Shown piece by piece: positions 33,922-42,008 of a stretch of 64,000 bases of DNA (positions are counted from its first letter, which is position 1; every line of letters begins with the position of its first letter). The stretch is taken from the NCBI GenBank assembly GCA_023443865.1, contig JAEZST010000011.1:248001-312000 (forward strand), given 5' to 3'. The notes under the pieces were generated by a model that was not told the DNA's origin, searched no databases, and saw only the letters and a list, made by a program, of their open reading frames with translations. Made by a program: the position numbers and the translations under genes. This DNA comes from Spirochaetota bacterium. GTDB taxonomy: Bacteria; Spirochaetota; Spirochaetia; Treponematales; Treponemataceae.

Positions 33922-33931
33922 GATGCCTCCG

Positions 33932-35209
33932 TTACCAGTAGGGAACCCATTTCCGCGCGAGGCGCGTCAGGGCCTCCATGTAAAAGTAGTCGCCCCAAGC
34001 GAGGCTTTCGTCCACGCCCTCTTCGGTACAGGCGTTGTACGGCGACTTTTTGCTGTACGTTCCGTGGAGGAGGAGCCCCTTCCCCGGGGCGGGACTTCCC
34101 GCGGCGTAACGGCGCGCGAGGCTCCCGACCATCCGGCGCGCGACGGCGCGGCAGGTTTCGGCAAAGGCCGCGAGACCCGCCTCGGGCGCGTTGGCCTTTG
34201 CTGCCCGGGCCGACAGCTCTCTCGCCATTTCGAGGAGACCGCAGGCCACGATTGCGGCGCTGGAGGAATCCCTGGGCTCGCTGGAATCGCCCGGCTGATA
34301 GCTTCCCTTCCCGTCCACCGCCTCGGCGGCGAAAACCAGGTCCCAGTACGGAACGAGGTCTTTCGGCAACCGGGAAAGGTAATAAGACGCGACGCCCTTG
34401 AAGAGTTCCAGGATCGACGGATCGGGGTTTCTTCCGTAGGCGAGCGCGAGGCCGTACACGGCCCAGGCCTGGCCGCGGGCCCAGGAAGAATCCGCGCGGA
34501 AGCCCTGGCAGGTTTCGCCCCGCACTCCCTCCCCGGTTACGGGATCCATGAAAAAGGTATGGAAGGTCGACCGATCGGGCCTGAAAGAATGGGCGAGGCA
34601 GGTCGCGGCGTGGCGGTCCGCCTTGTCGGAAAATTCCGGCTCCCCGGTTTCCTCCGCCGCCCAGTACAATAGGGGAAGGTTCATGAGGCAGTCGATGATG
34701 AAGCGGTAATTCGCCCGCTCGCCCATCGCGCCCCAGGCCTGGAAGAATCCGCCCCGTTCCTGAAACCGCGTCAGCAATTGGCGCGCGCCGAGGATCGCTG
34801 CCTCCCGGGCCCGTTCGTCGGAGAGGAGCTTCCAGGGAGCGACGCAGCTCGGCGAATAGAGGAAGCCCATGTCGTGGTGGTCCACGGACACCTTGCGGAC
34901 GATGCGGTCATGGAAGCTTTCCACGTACGCTTCGCCGGCCTCACGAAACGCACGGTCGCCGGTGCGTTCCCAGGCGAGCCAGATTTCCCCGGGCCAAAAC
35001 CCGGTAGTCCACTGATCGTTGGCGCAGGGCGGGTAAGAGCCGTTCACCGAAGAATGGTATTGGCAGCGCCCCGCGTAAATCGGGAGGTTCATTCGCGCTT
35101 GGGTAACGGCCAGGTCCAAGGCGGAGCTCGCCTCCGCGTCGCCTATCGGCGCTGCCGACTCACCCGCCGCGAACGTTCCGCCCGCGAATTCAAATTCGGT
35201 CGATGACAT
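33932..35209 (-). CDS. Unsaturated glucuronyl/galacturonyl hydrolase, GH88 family
   Basis: A 425-residue alpha6/alpha6-barrel enzyme that hydrates and removes the 4,5-unsaturated uronic acid left by a lyase. Landmarks are TTGFWPGEIWLAWERTGD, DHHDMGFLYSPSC (Asp of the first catalytic position), IIDCLMNLPLLYWA (second Asp), SWARGQAWAVYGLALAY and DSSSAAIVACGLLEM, all characteristic of GH88. An N-terminal extension of about 30 residues has no signal sequence, so it is cytoplasmic. The gene lies 10 nt after the permease and 10 nt before the lyase, in one operon with the ABC importer. Chondroitin-, hyaluronan-, heparin- or pectin-derived substrates are all possible. Confidence 0.93.
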   Translation of the reverse strand: MSSTEFEFAGGTFAAGESAAPIGDAEASSALDLAVTQARMNLPIYAGRCQYHSSVNGSYPPCANDQWTTGFWPGEIWLAWERTGDRAFREAGEAYVESFHDRIVRKVSVDHHDMGFLYSPSCVAPWKLLSDERAREAAILGARQLLTRFQERGGFFQAWGAMGERANYRFIIDCLMNLPLLYWAAEETGEPEFSDKADRHAATCLAHSFRPDRSTFHTFFMDPVTGEGVRGETCQGFRADSSWARGQAWAVYGLALAYGRNPDPSILELFKGVASYYLSRLPKDLVPYWDLVFAAEAVDGKGSYQPGDSSEPRDSSSAAIVACGLLEMARELSARAAKANAPEAGLAAFAETCRAVARRMVGSLARRYAAGSPAPGKGLLLHGTYSKKSPYNACTEEGVDESLAWGDYFYMEALTRLARKWVPYW

Positions 35210-35219
35210 CGTCGATCCC

Positions 35220-36062
35220 CTATCCCTTCAGGCCCGCCGACGCGATGCCCTCGACGAAGAAGCGCTGCAGCGAGAGGAACACCGCGATAACGGGAACGAG
35301 AACCACGGTGGAAGCGGCCATGATCAGGCCGTACTCCGAGGAGTATTGGGTGATGAACATGCGGATGCCGATCTGGATCGTCTTGAGGCTCGTCTTCGTC
35401 AGGTAGATCATGGGCCCGAGGAAGTCGTTCCACGTGTTGACGAAGGTGAAGATGGTGAGGGTCGAGAGGGCGGGCTTGGAAAGGGGCAGCATCACGTGCC
35501 ACCAGATTCCGTACTCGCTCATGCCGTCGATCCTCGCCGCCTCGCACAGTTCGTCGGGAACGCTTTGGTAAAACTGGCGCATGAGGAATACGCCGAAGGC
35601 CGAGAAGGCCTGCAGGCAGATAATGCCGATATGCGAGTTCGTCAGGTGGAAGCCCCGCATCATGATGAACTGGGGAACCATGTACACCTGCCATGGCATC
35701 GCGATGGTGGCCACGTAGCCGAGGAAGAGGGCGTTCCGGAAGGGGAAACGCAGCTTCGCGAAGGCGTAGGCCGCGAGGCTCGAGGTGAGAAGCTGGAGGA
35801 GGGTCACGATGAGGGTAAGCTTCGCGGTGTTCGCGATAAAAAGGCCAAGCGGTATCTTCGACCAAATATCCGCGTAGTTTTTCCAGCGGGGCAATTCGGG
35901 AATCCACTGGATCGGGAAGCGGAAAACGTCCTTATCCAGCTTAAGCGAGGCGGACAGCATCCACGCGAAGGGGACGAGCATGAAGGCGCTCATGGCGATA
36001 AGGCCGAAATAGAGGGCGGCACGGCCGAAGGGTATCCCGGGGACGAGGCGGTTCCGTTTCAT
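35220..36062 (-). CDS. Carbohydrate ABC transporter permease (MalG type)
   Basis: Inner-membrane permease of 280 residues with six helices, from the carbohydrate-uptake (CUT1) group. The coupling EAA loop is EAARIDGMSEYGIWWHVMLPLSKPAL. It starts at the ATG at 36062 with AAGGAG upstream and overlaps the stop of the MalF-type permease by four nt. The extra frame upstream is a shadow of that gene. It pairs with the MalF-type protein. No ATPase gene is in the locus, so a shared MsmK-type ATPase encoded elsewhere is expected. Confidence 0.92.
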   Translation of the reverse strand: MKRNRLVPGIPFGRAALYFGLIAMSAFMLVPFAWMLSASLKLDKDVFRFPIQWIPELPRWKNYADIWSKIPLGLFIANTAKLTLIVTLLQLLTSSLAAYAFAKLRFPFRNALFLGYVATIAMPWQVYMVPQFIMMRGFHLTNSHIGIICLQAFSAFGVFLMRQFYQSVPDELCEAARIDGMSEYGIWWHVMLPLSKPALSTLTIFTFVNTWNDFLGPMIYLTKTSLKTIQIGIRMFITQYSSEYGLIMAASTVVLVPVIAVFLSLQRFFVEGIASAGLKG

Positions 36063-36961
36063 GAGTATCTCCTTTCGCCCCGGAACTGTACGACCGTAAC
36101 GGCGAGCACGAGGGCGAAAAGCACCAGCGCGATGGCGCTCGCGTAGCCGAGGTTCCACGAGAGGAACGCCGTGTTGTAAATGTGGTAGACGAGCACGAGT
36201 GTCGAGGTTCCCGGGCCGCCCTGGGTAATCATGTAGATCTGGTCGTACACCTTGAAGCACTGGATCGTCAGCATGATGAGGACGAAGAAGGTGGTGGGCG
36301 AGAGTTGGGGGACGGTGATGAAGCGGAACTTGTGCCACGCGTTCGCGCCGTCAAGGTCGCCCGCCTCGTAGAGCTCGGGGTTGATTCCCTGAAGGCCCGC
36401 GAGGTAGATGATCATGTAGTAACCCATGTTCTTCCACACGCTGAAGAGGATAACCGTGAGCATGGCCCAGTCCTTGCTCGCGGCCCAGCCGGGAAGGCGT
36501 TTCACGCCGAGCGAGGCGAGCAGCATGTTTACCGGGCCCTTCGCCGGGTTGAATATCATGTTCCATACCACGGCGACCGCCACGAGGGAGGCGACGTAGG
36601 GGAAAAAGCTGACGGACCGGAAAAAATTCCTGCCCGCGATTTTCTGGTTTAGAAGCATCGCGAGCCCCAGGGAGCAGGCGATGGTGAGCGGCACGGTGCC
36701 GCCGGTATACAGGATCGTGTTGAGGAGCGCGGTCTTGAACTGGTCGTCGTCGAAGAGCCGGGCAAAGTTATCGAGCCCGGCGAAGGTTATGGGATTCGAG
36801 CCGTCCCAATTGAGGAAGGCGAGAACGAAGGCGAAAATGATGGGGCCGAGGGTAAAGACCGCGAAGCCTATGAAGTTCGGCGCGATGAAGCTGTACGCCA
36901 CGATGGACCGCTTAAGGGTGCGGGACCGCGATGGCTGGCCGGGAGCCGGGGTGGTATGCAT
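36059..36961 (-). CDS. Carbohydrate ABC transporter permease (MalF type)
   Basis: Inner-membrane permease of 300 residues with six helices, CUT1 group. The N-terminus has the family pattern SIVAYSFIAPNFIGFAVFTLGPI, and the coupling loop is EAGDLDGANAWHKFRFITVPQLSP. AAGGA precedes the ATG at 36961. Upstream lies the binding-protein gene, separated by a GC-rich hairpin region (about 36987-37016) that could lower expression of the membrane parts relative to the binding protein. Confidence 0.92.
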   Translation of the reverse strand: MHTTPAPGQPSRSRTLKRSIVAYSFIAPNFIGFAVFTLGPIIFAFVLAFLNWDGSNPITFAGLDNFARLFDDDQFKTALLNTILYTGGTVPLTIACSLGLAMLLNQKIAGRNFFRSVSFFPYVASLVAVAVVWNMIFNPAKGPVNMLLASLGVKRLPGWAASKDWAMLTVILFSVWKNMGYYMIIYLAGLQGINPELYEAGDLDGANAWHKFRFITVPQLSPTTFFVLIMLTIQCFKVYDQIYMITQGGPGTSTLVLVYHIYNTAFLSWNLGYASAIALVLFALVLAVTVVQFRGERRYS

Positions 36962-37041
36962 GGTGTCCTTCCGGTTGCGAAAACCGCCCCGGCCCCGCCT
37001 TCAAGGGGCGCGGTCGGGACGGCGATCGGGGGATGGGGGAA

Positions 37042-38331
37042 TTATTTCCCGAGAATCTTGGAAACGTCCTTGCCCATTTTGGCGAGGCCGTCGTCAAGGC
37101 CGATGTTGTCGGTCATGATATTGTCGTGGTTCTGGTTCAGCACGACCTCGATCTCGCCGGCCTTCGGGTTGAGGGGCATCTCAAGGTAGGTCTTGTATAC
37201 GTTGAGGGCCTCTTTCGAATTCGGGTCGGCGGGGAAGCCGTCCTTTGCCGCGATGATGGCGGTGATCTTGTCGTTGTGGATCGCGGGGATCGTGCCGGTG
37301 GTCGCCACGATCGCTGCCCCTTCCTCGCCGGAAACGAACCTCACGAAGTCGAGCGCGGCGGCCTGCTTCTTGGAACCGGCGCTCACGCCGATGGAGGTGA
37401 TGGTGCCCAGGGTGGTACCGGCCTTTACGCCCGCGGGATGCGGGTATTTCACGAGGCCCCAGGCAGCGCTCTTGGACTCGCCCGACTTGACCTTGGCGAT
37501 CTGCGTCGAGATGAACCAGGAACCCATGTTCATCATGGCGACGGAGTTGTTGTAAAACACGCCGGAATAATGGGTGCTGGAAGTCTTCAGGGTCGCGTAA
37601 TCCTGGCAAATGCCGTCTTTTTGCTGGTTGAGGATGATCTGGTAGTAGGGCTTCAGGAAGGTATAGTCGGTATCGATGATCGTGTGCTTGCCGTCGAGGA
37701 TTCCGAAGAGCTGCACCGCGCTGCGCCAGGTGTGGTAGTGGGAACCGTACACCTTGTCGGCGCCGGTGCCGCTGGTCATCTTCCTGGCGAGGGCGTCGTA
37801 CTGCTCGAAGGTCATGTCGTTGGTCGGATAGGCGACCCCGGCCTTGTCGAAGAGGGCCTTGTTGTAATAAATGAGCCAGAAGTCGCTGCGGAAGGGAAGC
37901 CCGTAGTATTTGCCGTCCACGGAAATCTGCTCGACCGTGCCGCCGAATACCGAGGTGTCGATCTTCGCCTTGGAGGCGTAATCGTTGAGGGCGACGAGCT
38001 GGCCGGCCTTCACGAGGTTGTTGTAGCCGGGGATGTCCTTGATGGTCACCACGTCGATGGTGTCGTCGCCGCCGGTGAGCTGGGTGCTCAATACGGTCAT
38101 GTAATCGTTGGAACCGAGATCGAGCATTTCGATCTTGACGTTCGGGTTCGCGGCCTCGTAGGCGTCGATAAGGGGCTTGTAATAGGTAGTGGAATTAATG
38201 TCCCAAAGGGCCCATTTGAGGGTGGTCACCCCGGGTTCTGCCTTGGTCTCCTTGCCGCCGCCGGCGAAGGCGAGGGTAATTGCCGCGAAAAGCGCCGCCG
38301 CGATCGCGACGCCCTTTTTTGATATACGCAT
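37042..38331 (-). CDS. Carbohydrate ABC transporter substrate-binding protein (family 1)
   Basis: Exported binding protein of 429 residues. The signal ends in LAFAGGGKE, a form common in spirochaete SBPs; it lacks a lipobox Cys, so lipidation is not expected. The mature part has family 1 features: TTLKWALWD, a hinge region with YYGLPFRSDFWLIYYNKALFDKAG, and SGEEGAAIVATTGTIPAIH near the C-terminus. The start is the ATG at 38331 with AAGGAGG six nt upstream; the open frame further up is rejected. It heads the operon SBP-MalF-MalG-GH88-lyase. A -10-like TACACT lies upstream with a poor -35, as expected of a promoter that needs the AraC-type activator encoded divergently. Confidence 0.93.
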   Translation of the reverse strand: MRISKKGVAIAAALFAAITLAFAGGGKETKAEPGVTTLKWALWDINSTTYYKPLIDAYEAANPNVKIEMLDLGSNDYMTVLSTQLTGGDDTIDVVTIKDIPGYNNLVKAGQLVALNDYASKAKIDTSVFGGTVEQISVDGKYYGLPFRSDFWLIYYNKALFDKAGVAYPTNDMTFEQYDALARKMTSGTGADKVYGSHYHTWRSAVQLFGILDGKHTIIDTDYTFLKPYYQIILNQQKDGICQDYATLKTSSTHYSGVFYNNSVAMMNMGSWFISTQIAKVKSGESKSAAWGLVKYPHPAGVKAGTTLGTITSIGVSAGSKKQAAALDFVRFVSGEEGAAIVATTGTIPAIHNDKITAIIAAKDGFPADPNSKEALNVYKTYLEMPLNPKAGEIEVVLNQNHDNIMTDNIGLDDGLAKMGKDVSKILGK

Positions 38332-38391
38332 GTATTCCTCCTTTGCGTAGTCGCTTCGCTGACAGTGTACGGCCGGAATTCCGAAACGCGA

Positions 38392-38499
38392 CATGAACGA
38401 TTTTACCCGAAACATTCATTTTCCACCGCTATCGGGCCGCGATCGCGGAAGGCCCCGGCGAAACATGCATTATCTTCGACCCGTCATGCACAATCTTCC
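38392..38499. promoter_or_regulatory. Four related sites in two 21-bp direct repeats (AraC-type operators)
   Basis: Sites start at 38392 (CATGAACGATTTT), 38413 (CATTCATTTTCC), 38464 (CATGCATTATCTTC) and 38485 (CATGCACAATCTTC). The first and second pairs each have a period of exactly 21 bp, two helical turns, the usual spacing for AraC/XylS half-sites. Sites 2 and 3 also share the preceding CGAAA. They lie between the divergent SBP operon and the histidine kinase/AraC response-regulator genes. Confidence 0.65.
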
Positions 38500-38570
38500 G
38501 AACCTTCCGAAAGGGCCCCGAAAAAGTTTGACAACTTAGGGGAACCTGGCGGAAAATCCCAAAACGCAGG

Positions 38571-38576
38571 TATAGT
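38571..38576 (+). promoter_or_regulatory. -10 hexamer seven nt upstream of the histidine kinase ATG
   Basis: TATAGT is followed by seven nt and the ATG at 38584. No -35 match stands at 16-18 bp, and no Shine-Dalgarno sequence precedes the ATG. The AraC-type sites end about 72 nt upstream, a plausible distance for regulation. Confidence 0.45.
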
Positions 38577-38583
38577 ATTGAAC

Positions 38584-40386
38584 ATGATCGAGCCTTTCGG
38601 CGCCCGCAGGCGACGCACGATAAAAAACAAGATTACCCTTATAACCGTGCTGTTCTCCCTCGTGATCGCCGTAATACTCGCGTCGGTCAGCTACGTCTTC
38701 TTCGGGACCTACGCCCGCCGCAGCGTCGTTCAGTCGGCGGAATTCAACCTGCGCGTCCTGGGCGGCCTGATCGGGAAGGAACTCTCCGACTTCGACCTCG
38801 TTACCCGGTGGGCGCTGACGAACGGCCAGATACTCCAGTGGCTCGCGGAAGGCGACGGAAACCCCCGGCTCACCCTGGATACCTTCGACCGGCTCAGGGA
38901 CGAATTCGCGAGCTCGGCTTCCCGGGAATACGTGACCCGGATCATCGTGGCGAGCCTCGATCTCGGCCGATTCCTCCAGGTCGGAAACACCTCCGAGGAT
39001 ACCTCCCCGGTCACTAAATACAATCTCGGCCTCCTCGGCCTCGCGGGAACCGAAACGCCCAGGGTATACGGGGGCTGGGAGGACGATCCCTTCACGTCTC
39101 CCGTCAATCCCGGGATCTTTACCGTCGTTCGGCCCGTCAGGGCGCCAGGGGGAGGGAACGTAGTGGGGTACGTGTATCTCGCGGTTTCCGCGAACGTACT
39201 CCTCGAGCGGCTCCGCGACTACCCGCTGCGGGAGGGCTGCGACTTTTTCCTGACCGCCGGGGAATCGACCTGGCGAGTCGAGGGGAACCGCCTCGCGAGG
39301 GTTCCCGACAATTTCGCGCCCGTCTACGACGGGAACGCCGACACGCTGGGCCGCGATACCCTCGTCGGGGAGGTCCGCGTCGCCCCGGGCGTCCGCAAGC
39401 CCGTCGTCACCTGCCCCCTGGGCATTCCCGGCCTGGCCCTCTCGCAGACCGTTTCGATCCGGGCCACCGGGGTTGACCGCGACCTTTTCGCCGCGGTCCT
39501 CGCCATCATCCTCGCGTCCATGCTCGCCTTCGGCTTTCTCATCTCGCTGGTCCTCGGCCGGGCGATCACGAAACCGGTATTGAAAATCAGGCGCCGGCTT
39601 TCCTCGATCGCGGCAAGCGATTTCGCCAGGGACGACGGCATAGAATGGGACAACGAGCTCGGGGACATCGGCCGCGGGATCAACGACATGTCCGCCGAGA
39701 TCGAGTCGCTCCTTGAAACGAGGGTCGCCGACGAACGGAAGAAAAAGGACCTCGAGTACCGGATGCTGCAAAGCCAGGTCAACCCTCATTTCCTCTATAA
39801 TACCCTCGCCTCGATCAAGTGGATGGCGACGATTCAGGGGGCGACCGGAATCGCCGAGATGACCACGGCCCTCGCGCGGCTCATGAAAAACGCCATCAAG
39901 GAATCGAGGACCGTCGTGCCCCTACGCGACGAGATCGCCCTCCTCGACGACTATTACGTCATCCAGCGGTATCGCCACGGGAGCGCGATCCGGTTCGAAA
40001 AGGACGTCGAAGGGGGGTTGCTCGATACCCCGGTTCCCTGTTTCGCCCTCCAGCCCCTCATGGAAAATTCGATCTTCCACGGCATCGAGCCGAACGGGGG
40101 AATCGGCTACGTCCGGCTGGGCGCCAGGCTTAGGGAAACGGGCGACGTCGAGATTACGCTGGAAGACGACGGCGTCGGCTTTCCCGAAGAAGGCGGGCCG
40201 GAACGCGCCTCCGGCGACGATTCGGGCCTCTTCGCGAAGATCGGCATCGAAAGCGTGGACATGCGGATCAGGCACGCATTCGGGGAGCGTTACGGCCTTC
40301 GCGTCGGGCGCGGCCCGAAGGAAGGTACGATCGCGACGCTGACCGTTCCTGGCCCGGGCGCCGCCGGGGCGAAGGGAGGCGAATGA
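38584..40386 (+). CDS. Sensor histidine kinase, YesM/LytS type
   Basis: Inner-membrane sensor kinase of 600 residues. Membrane helix 1 is at about 18-40, an extracytoplasmic sensor (Cache-like) spans about 45-290, helix 2 about 297-320, then HAMP (AITKPVLKIRRRLSSIA) and the His_kinase domain with LQSQVNPHFLYNTLASIKW (phospho-acceptor His near 402). The C-terminal ATPase has MENSIFHGIEP (N-box) and DDGVGFPEE (G-box). It overlaps the response regulator gene by four nt. Kinases of this type control sugar and polysaccharide use in many Gram-positives and spirochaetes, often reading oligosaccharide or SBP status. The ATG at 38584 is chosen because the upstream frame contains the divergent promoter region. 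Confidence 0.92.
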   Translation: MIEPFGARRRRTIKNKITLITVLFSLVIAVILASVSYVFFGTYARRSVVQSAEFNLRVLGGLIGKELSDFDLVTRWALTNGQILQWLAEGDGNPRLTLDTFDRLRDEFASSASREYVTRIIVASLDLGRFLQVGNTSEDTSPVTKYNLGLLGLAGTETPRVYGGWEDDPFTSPVNPGIFTVVRPVRAPGGGNVVGYVYLAVSANVLLERLRDYPLREGCDFFLTAGESTWRVEGNRLARVPDNFAPVYDGNADTLGRDTLVGEVRVAPGVRKPVVTCPLGIPGLALSQTVSIRATGVDRDLFAAVLAIILASMLAFGFLISLVLGRAITKPVLKIRRRLSSIAASDFARDDGIEWDNELGDIGRGINDMSAEIESLLETRVADERKKKDLEYRMLQSQVNPHFLYNTLASIKWMATIQGATGIAEMTTALARLMKNAIKESRTVVPLRDEIALLDDYYVIQRYRHGSAIRFEKDVEGGLLDTPVPCFALQPLMENSIFHGIEPNGGIGYVRLGARLRETGDVEITLEDDGVGFPEEGGPERASGDDSGLFAKIGIESVDMRIRHAFGERYGLRVGRGPKEGTIATLTVPGPGAAGAKGGE

Positions 40387-42008
40387 AATACAAGATCGCC
40401 ATCGCCGACGACGAGCCCCTGGTCATCGTCGGGCTCAAGTCCATGCTCGACTGGGAAGCCCTGGACATGGCCGTGGTCGGCACCGCGAAAAACGGCGAGC
40501 AGCTCATGAGGCTCATCGAGGAGGCCTCGCCGGATATCGTGATTACCGACGTGAGGATGCCGGTCCGCTCGGGACTCGACGTAATGGCCGAATGCGCCGC
40601 GAGGTTCGGCAGGAAGCCCCTGTTCATCGTGCTCACCAGCCACGAGGAATTCGCCTACGTCAAGCAGGCCATAGACTGCCAGGCCGTTAACTACCTCGTG
40701 AAGATCGAGCTCTCCCCGGAAAGCCTCCTCGAGTCCCTGAGGCGGGCCATCGCCATGCTCGCGGAAAGCCGCGGCCCGGAAAGCCGCGGGGATTATCGGC
40801 CGGATACCCAGCACTTCGCGGATAAATTCCTGGTCCGCCTCCTGAACGGGCTCTTCGAGTCCCGCAGGGACTTCGCCGGACAGATGGACGCCCTGGGTAT
40901 TTCCTTCCCGGGGGATTTCTTCTTCGCGGCTTACTGCGGCATGGAGGATATTGACCGCACTAAGGGGTCCCGGGACCGGCAAATCTCCCTCTTTTCAAGT
41001 TCATTGGGGATCGTTCGCGATACCATGGACCGCTTTCTCGATTGCCGCATCGTGAGCCTCGACATAAGCCATTTCGCCGTCGTTTTCTGCGGGGATATCC
41101 GGGACGCCGCCCGGCTTGCCGACCAGGCGAAGGAAGCCCTCACCCACGCGATCGGCCTGGTCAGGAACTATTTCGCGGTCACCCTGAAGATCGCCTCGGG
41201 ACGGCCGGTCTACGACGCCTGGGACCTCCACGAATCCTTCGCCTCGGCCCGGAAACTCTATTCCCGGAACGGCGGACCCGCCTCCGGGCCCCTTTTCTTC
41301 GACCGGGGGGACGAAGCCGACGATGCCTCGGGTTTCGACCTTTCCGCTTACCGCGACGACCTGTCCCGCTCCTTCCGCGAAGTCGATCTCGACTCCCTGG
41401 CCGATACCCTCGGCCGGGTCGTCACGTCCCTCCGCGAGTCCGCGCCGGACCATGCCCACGCCATGGACGCCGCGTCGGGAATCCTCTTCATGGCGGCCTC
41501 GCTCCTTCCCGACGGGGAGGAAATCCTGACGGAAATCTTCTCCCTCGAGCGCCTCGGGTACCGGGTGCTCTACGAATACAAAACGGCGGAAGAATGCGTC
41601 GCCTGGATAGCCAGGCTCCGCGACGGGCTGGTCGCTACCCTGGGCGGGCGCCGGCGGGATTACCGGGAAACGGTAATCGCCCGCGTGCGGCGGTACATCG
41701 ACGAAAACGTCGACCGAAAGCTCACGCTCGGCGAGGTCGCGTCGATCCACGGGCTGAGCCAAAACTACCTGAGCACCCTGTTCTCGCGCTACGCCGGATG
41801 CAGCTTCGTGGAATACGCGACCAGGGCGAAAATCTCCGAGGCGAAACGCATGCTCCTCGCGGGCGAATCGAGGATTCAGGACGTGGCCGAAAGGCTCGGC
41901 TTCGAAAGCGCCTTTTATTTCAGCAAGGTCTTCAAGAAAACCGAGGGCGTGTCGCCCCGGGAATTCGCGCAACGGGGGAACGGCCATGTATCGGGAACGA
42001 TTGAGTAA
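40383..42008 (+). CDS. Response regulator with AraC-type DNA-binding domain (YesN type)
   Basis: A 541-residue transcription factor. The receiver domain (about 1-125) has the acidic pair ADDEP and the phospho-acceptor VITDVRMP (Asp56), with the switch Thr (VLTSHEEFAYVKQA) and Lys in YLVKIE. A linker of about 300 residues follows, and the last 100 residues form two helix-turn-helix motifs of the AraC family (LTLGEVASIHGLSQNYLSTLFSRYAG and IQDVAERLGFESAFYFSKVFKKTEG, which end in SPREFAQ). It pairs with the kinase upstream and probably binds the 21-bp direct repeats between the two divergent operons. Its gene overlaps the following lyase gene by 23 nt. Confidence 0.93.
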   Translation: MKYKIAIADDEPLVIVGLKSMLDWEALDMAVVGTAKNGEQLMRLIEEASPDIVITDVRMPVRSGLDVMAECAARFGRKPLFIVLTSHEEFAYVKQAIDCQAVNYLVKIELSPESLLESLRRAIAMLAESRGPESRGDYRPDTQHFADKFLVRLLNGLFESRRDFAGQMDALGISFPGDFFFAAYCGMEDIDRTKGSRDRQISLFSSSLGIVRDTMDRFLDCRIVSLDISHFAVVFCGDIRDAARLADQAKEALTHAIGLVRNYFAVTLKIASGRPVYDAWDLHESFASARKLYSRNGGPASGPLFFDRGDEADDASGFDLSAYRDDLSRSFREVDLDSLADTLGRVVTSLRESAPDHAHAMDAASGILFMAASLLPDGEEILTEIFSLERLGYRVLYEYKTAEECVAWIARLRDGLVATLGGRRRDYRETVIARVRRYIDENVDRKLTLGEVASIHGLSQNYLSTLFSRYAGCSFVEYATRAKISEAKRMLLAGESRIQDVAERLGFESAFYFSKVFKKTEGVSPREFAQRGNGHVSGTIE

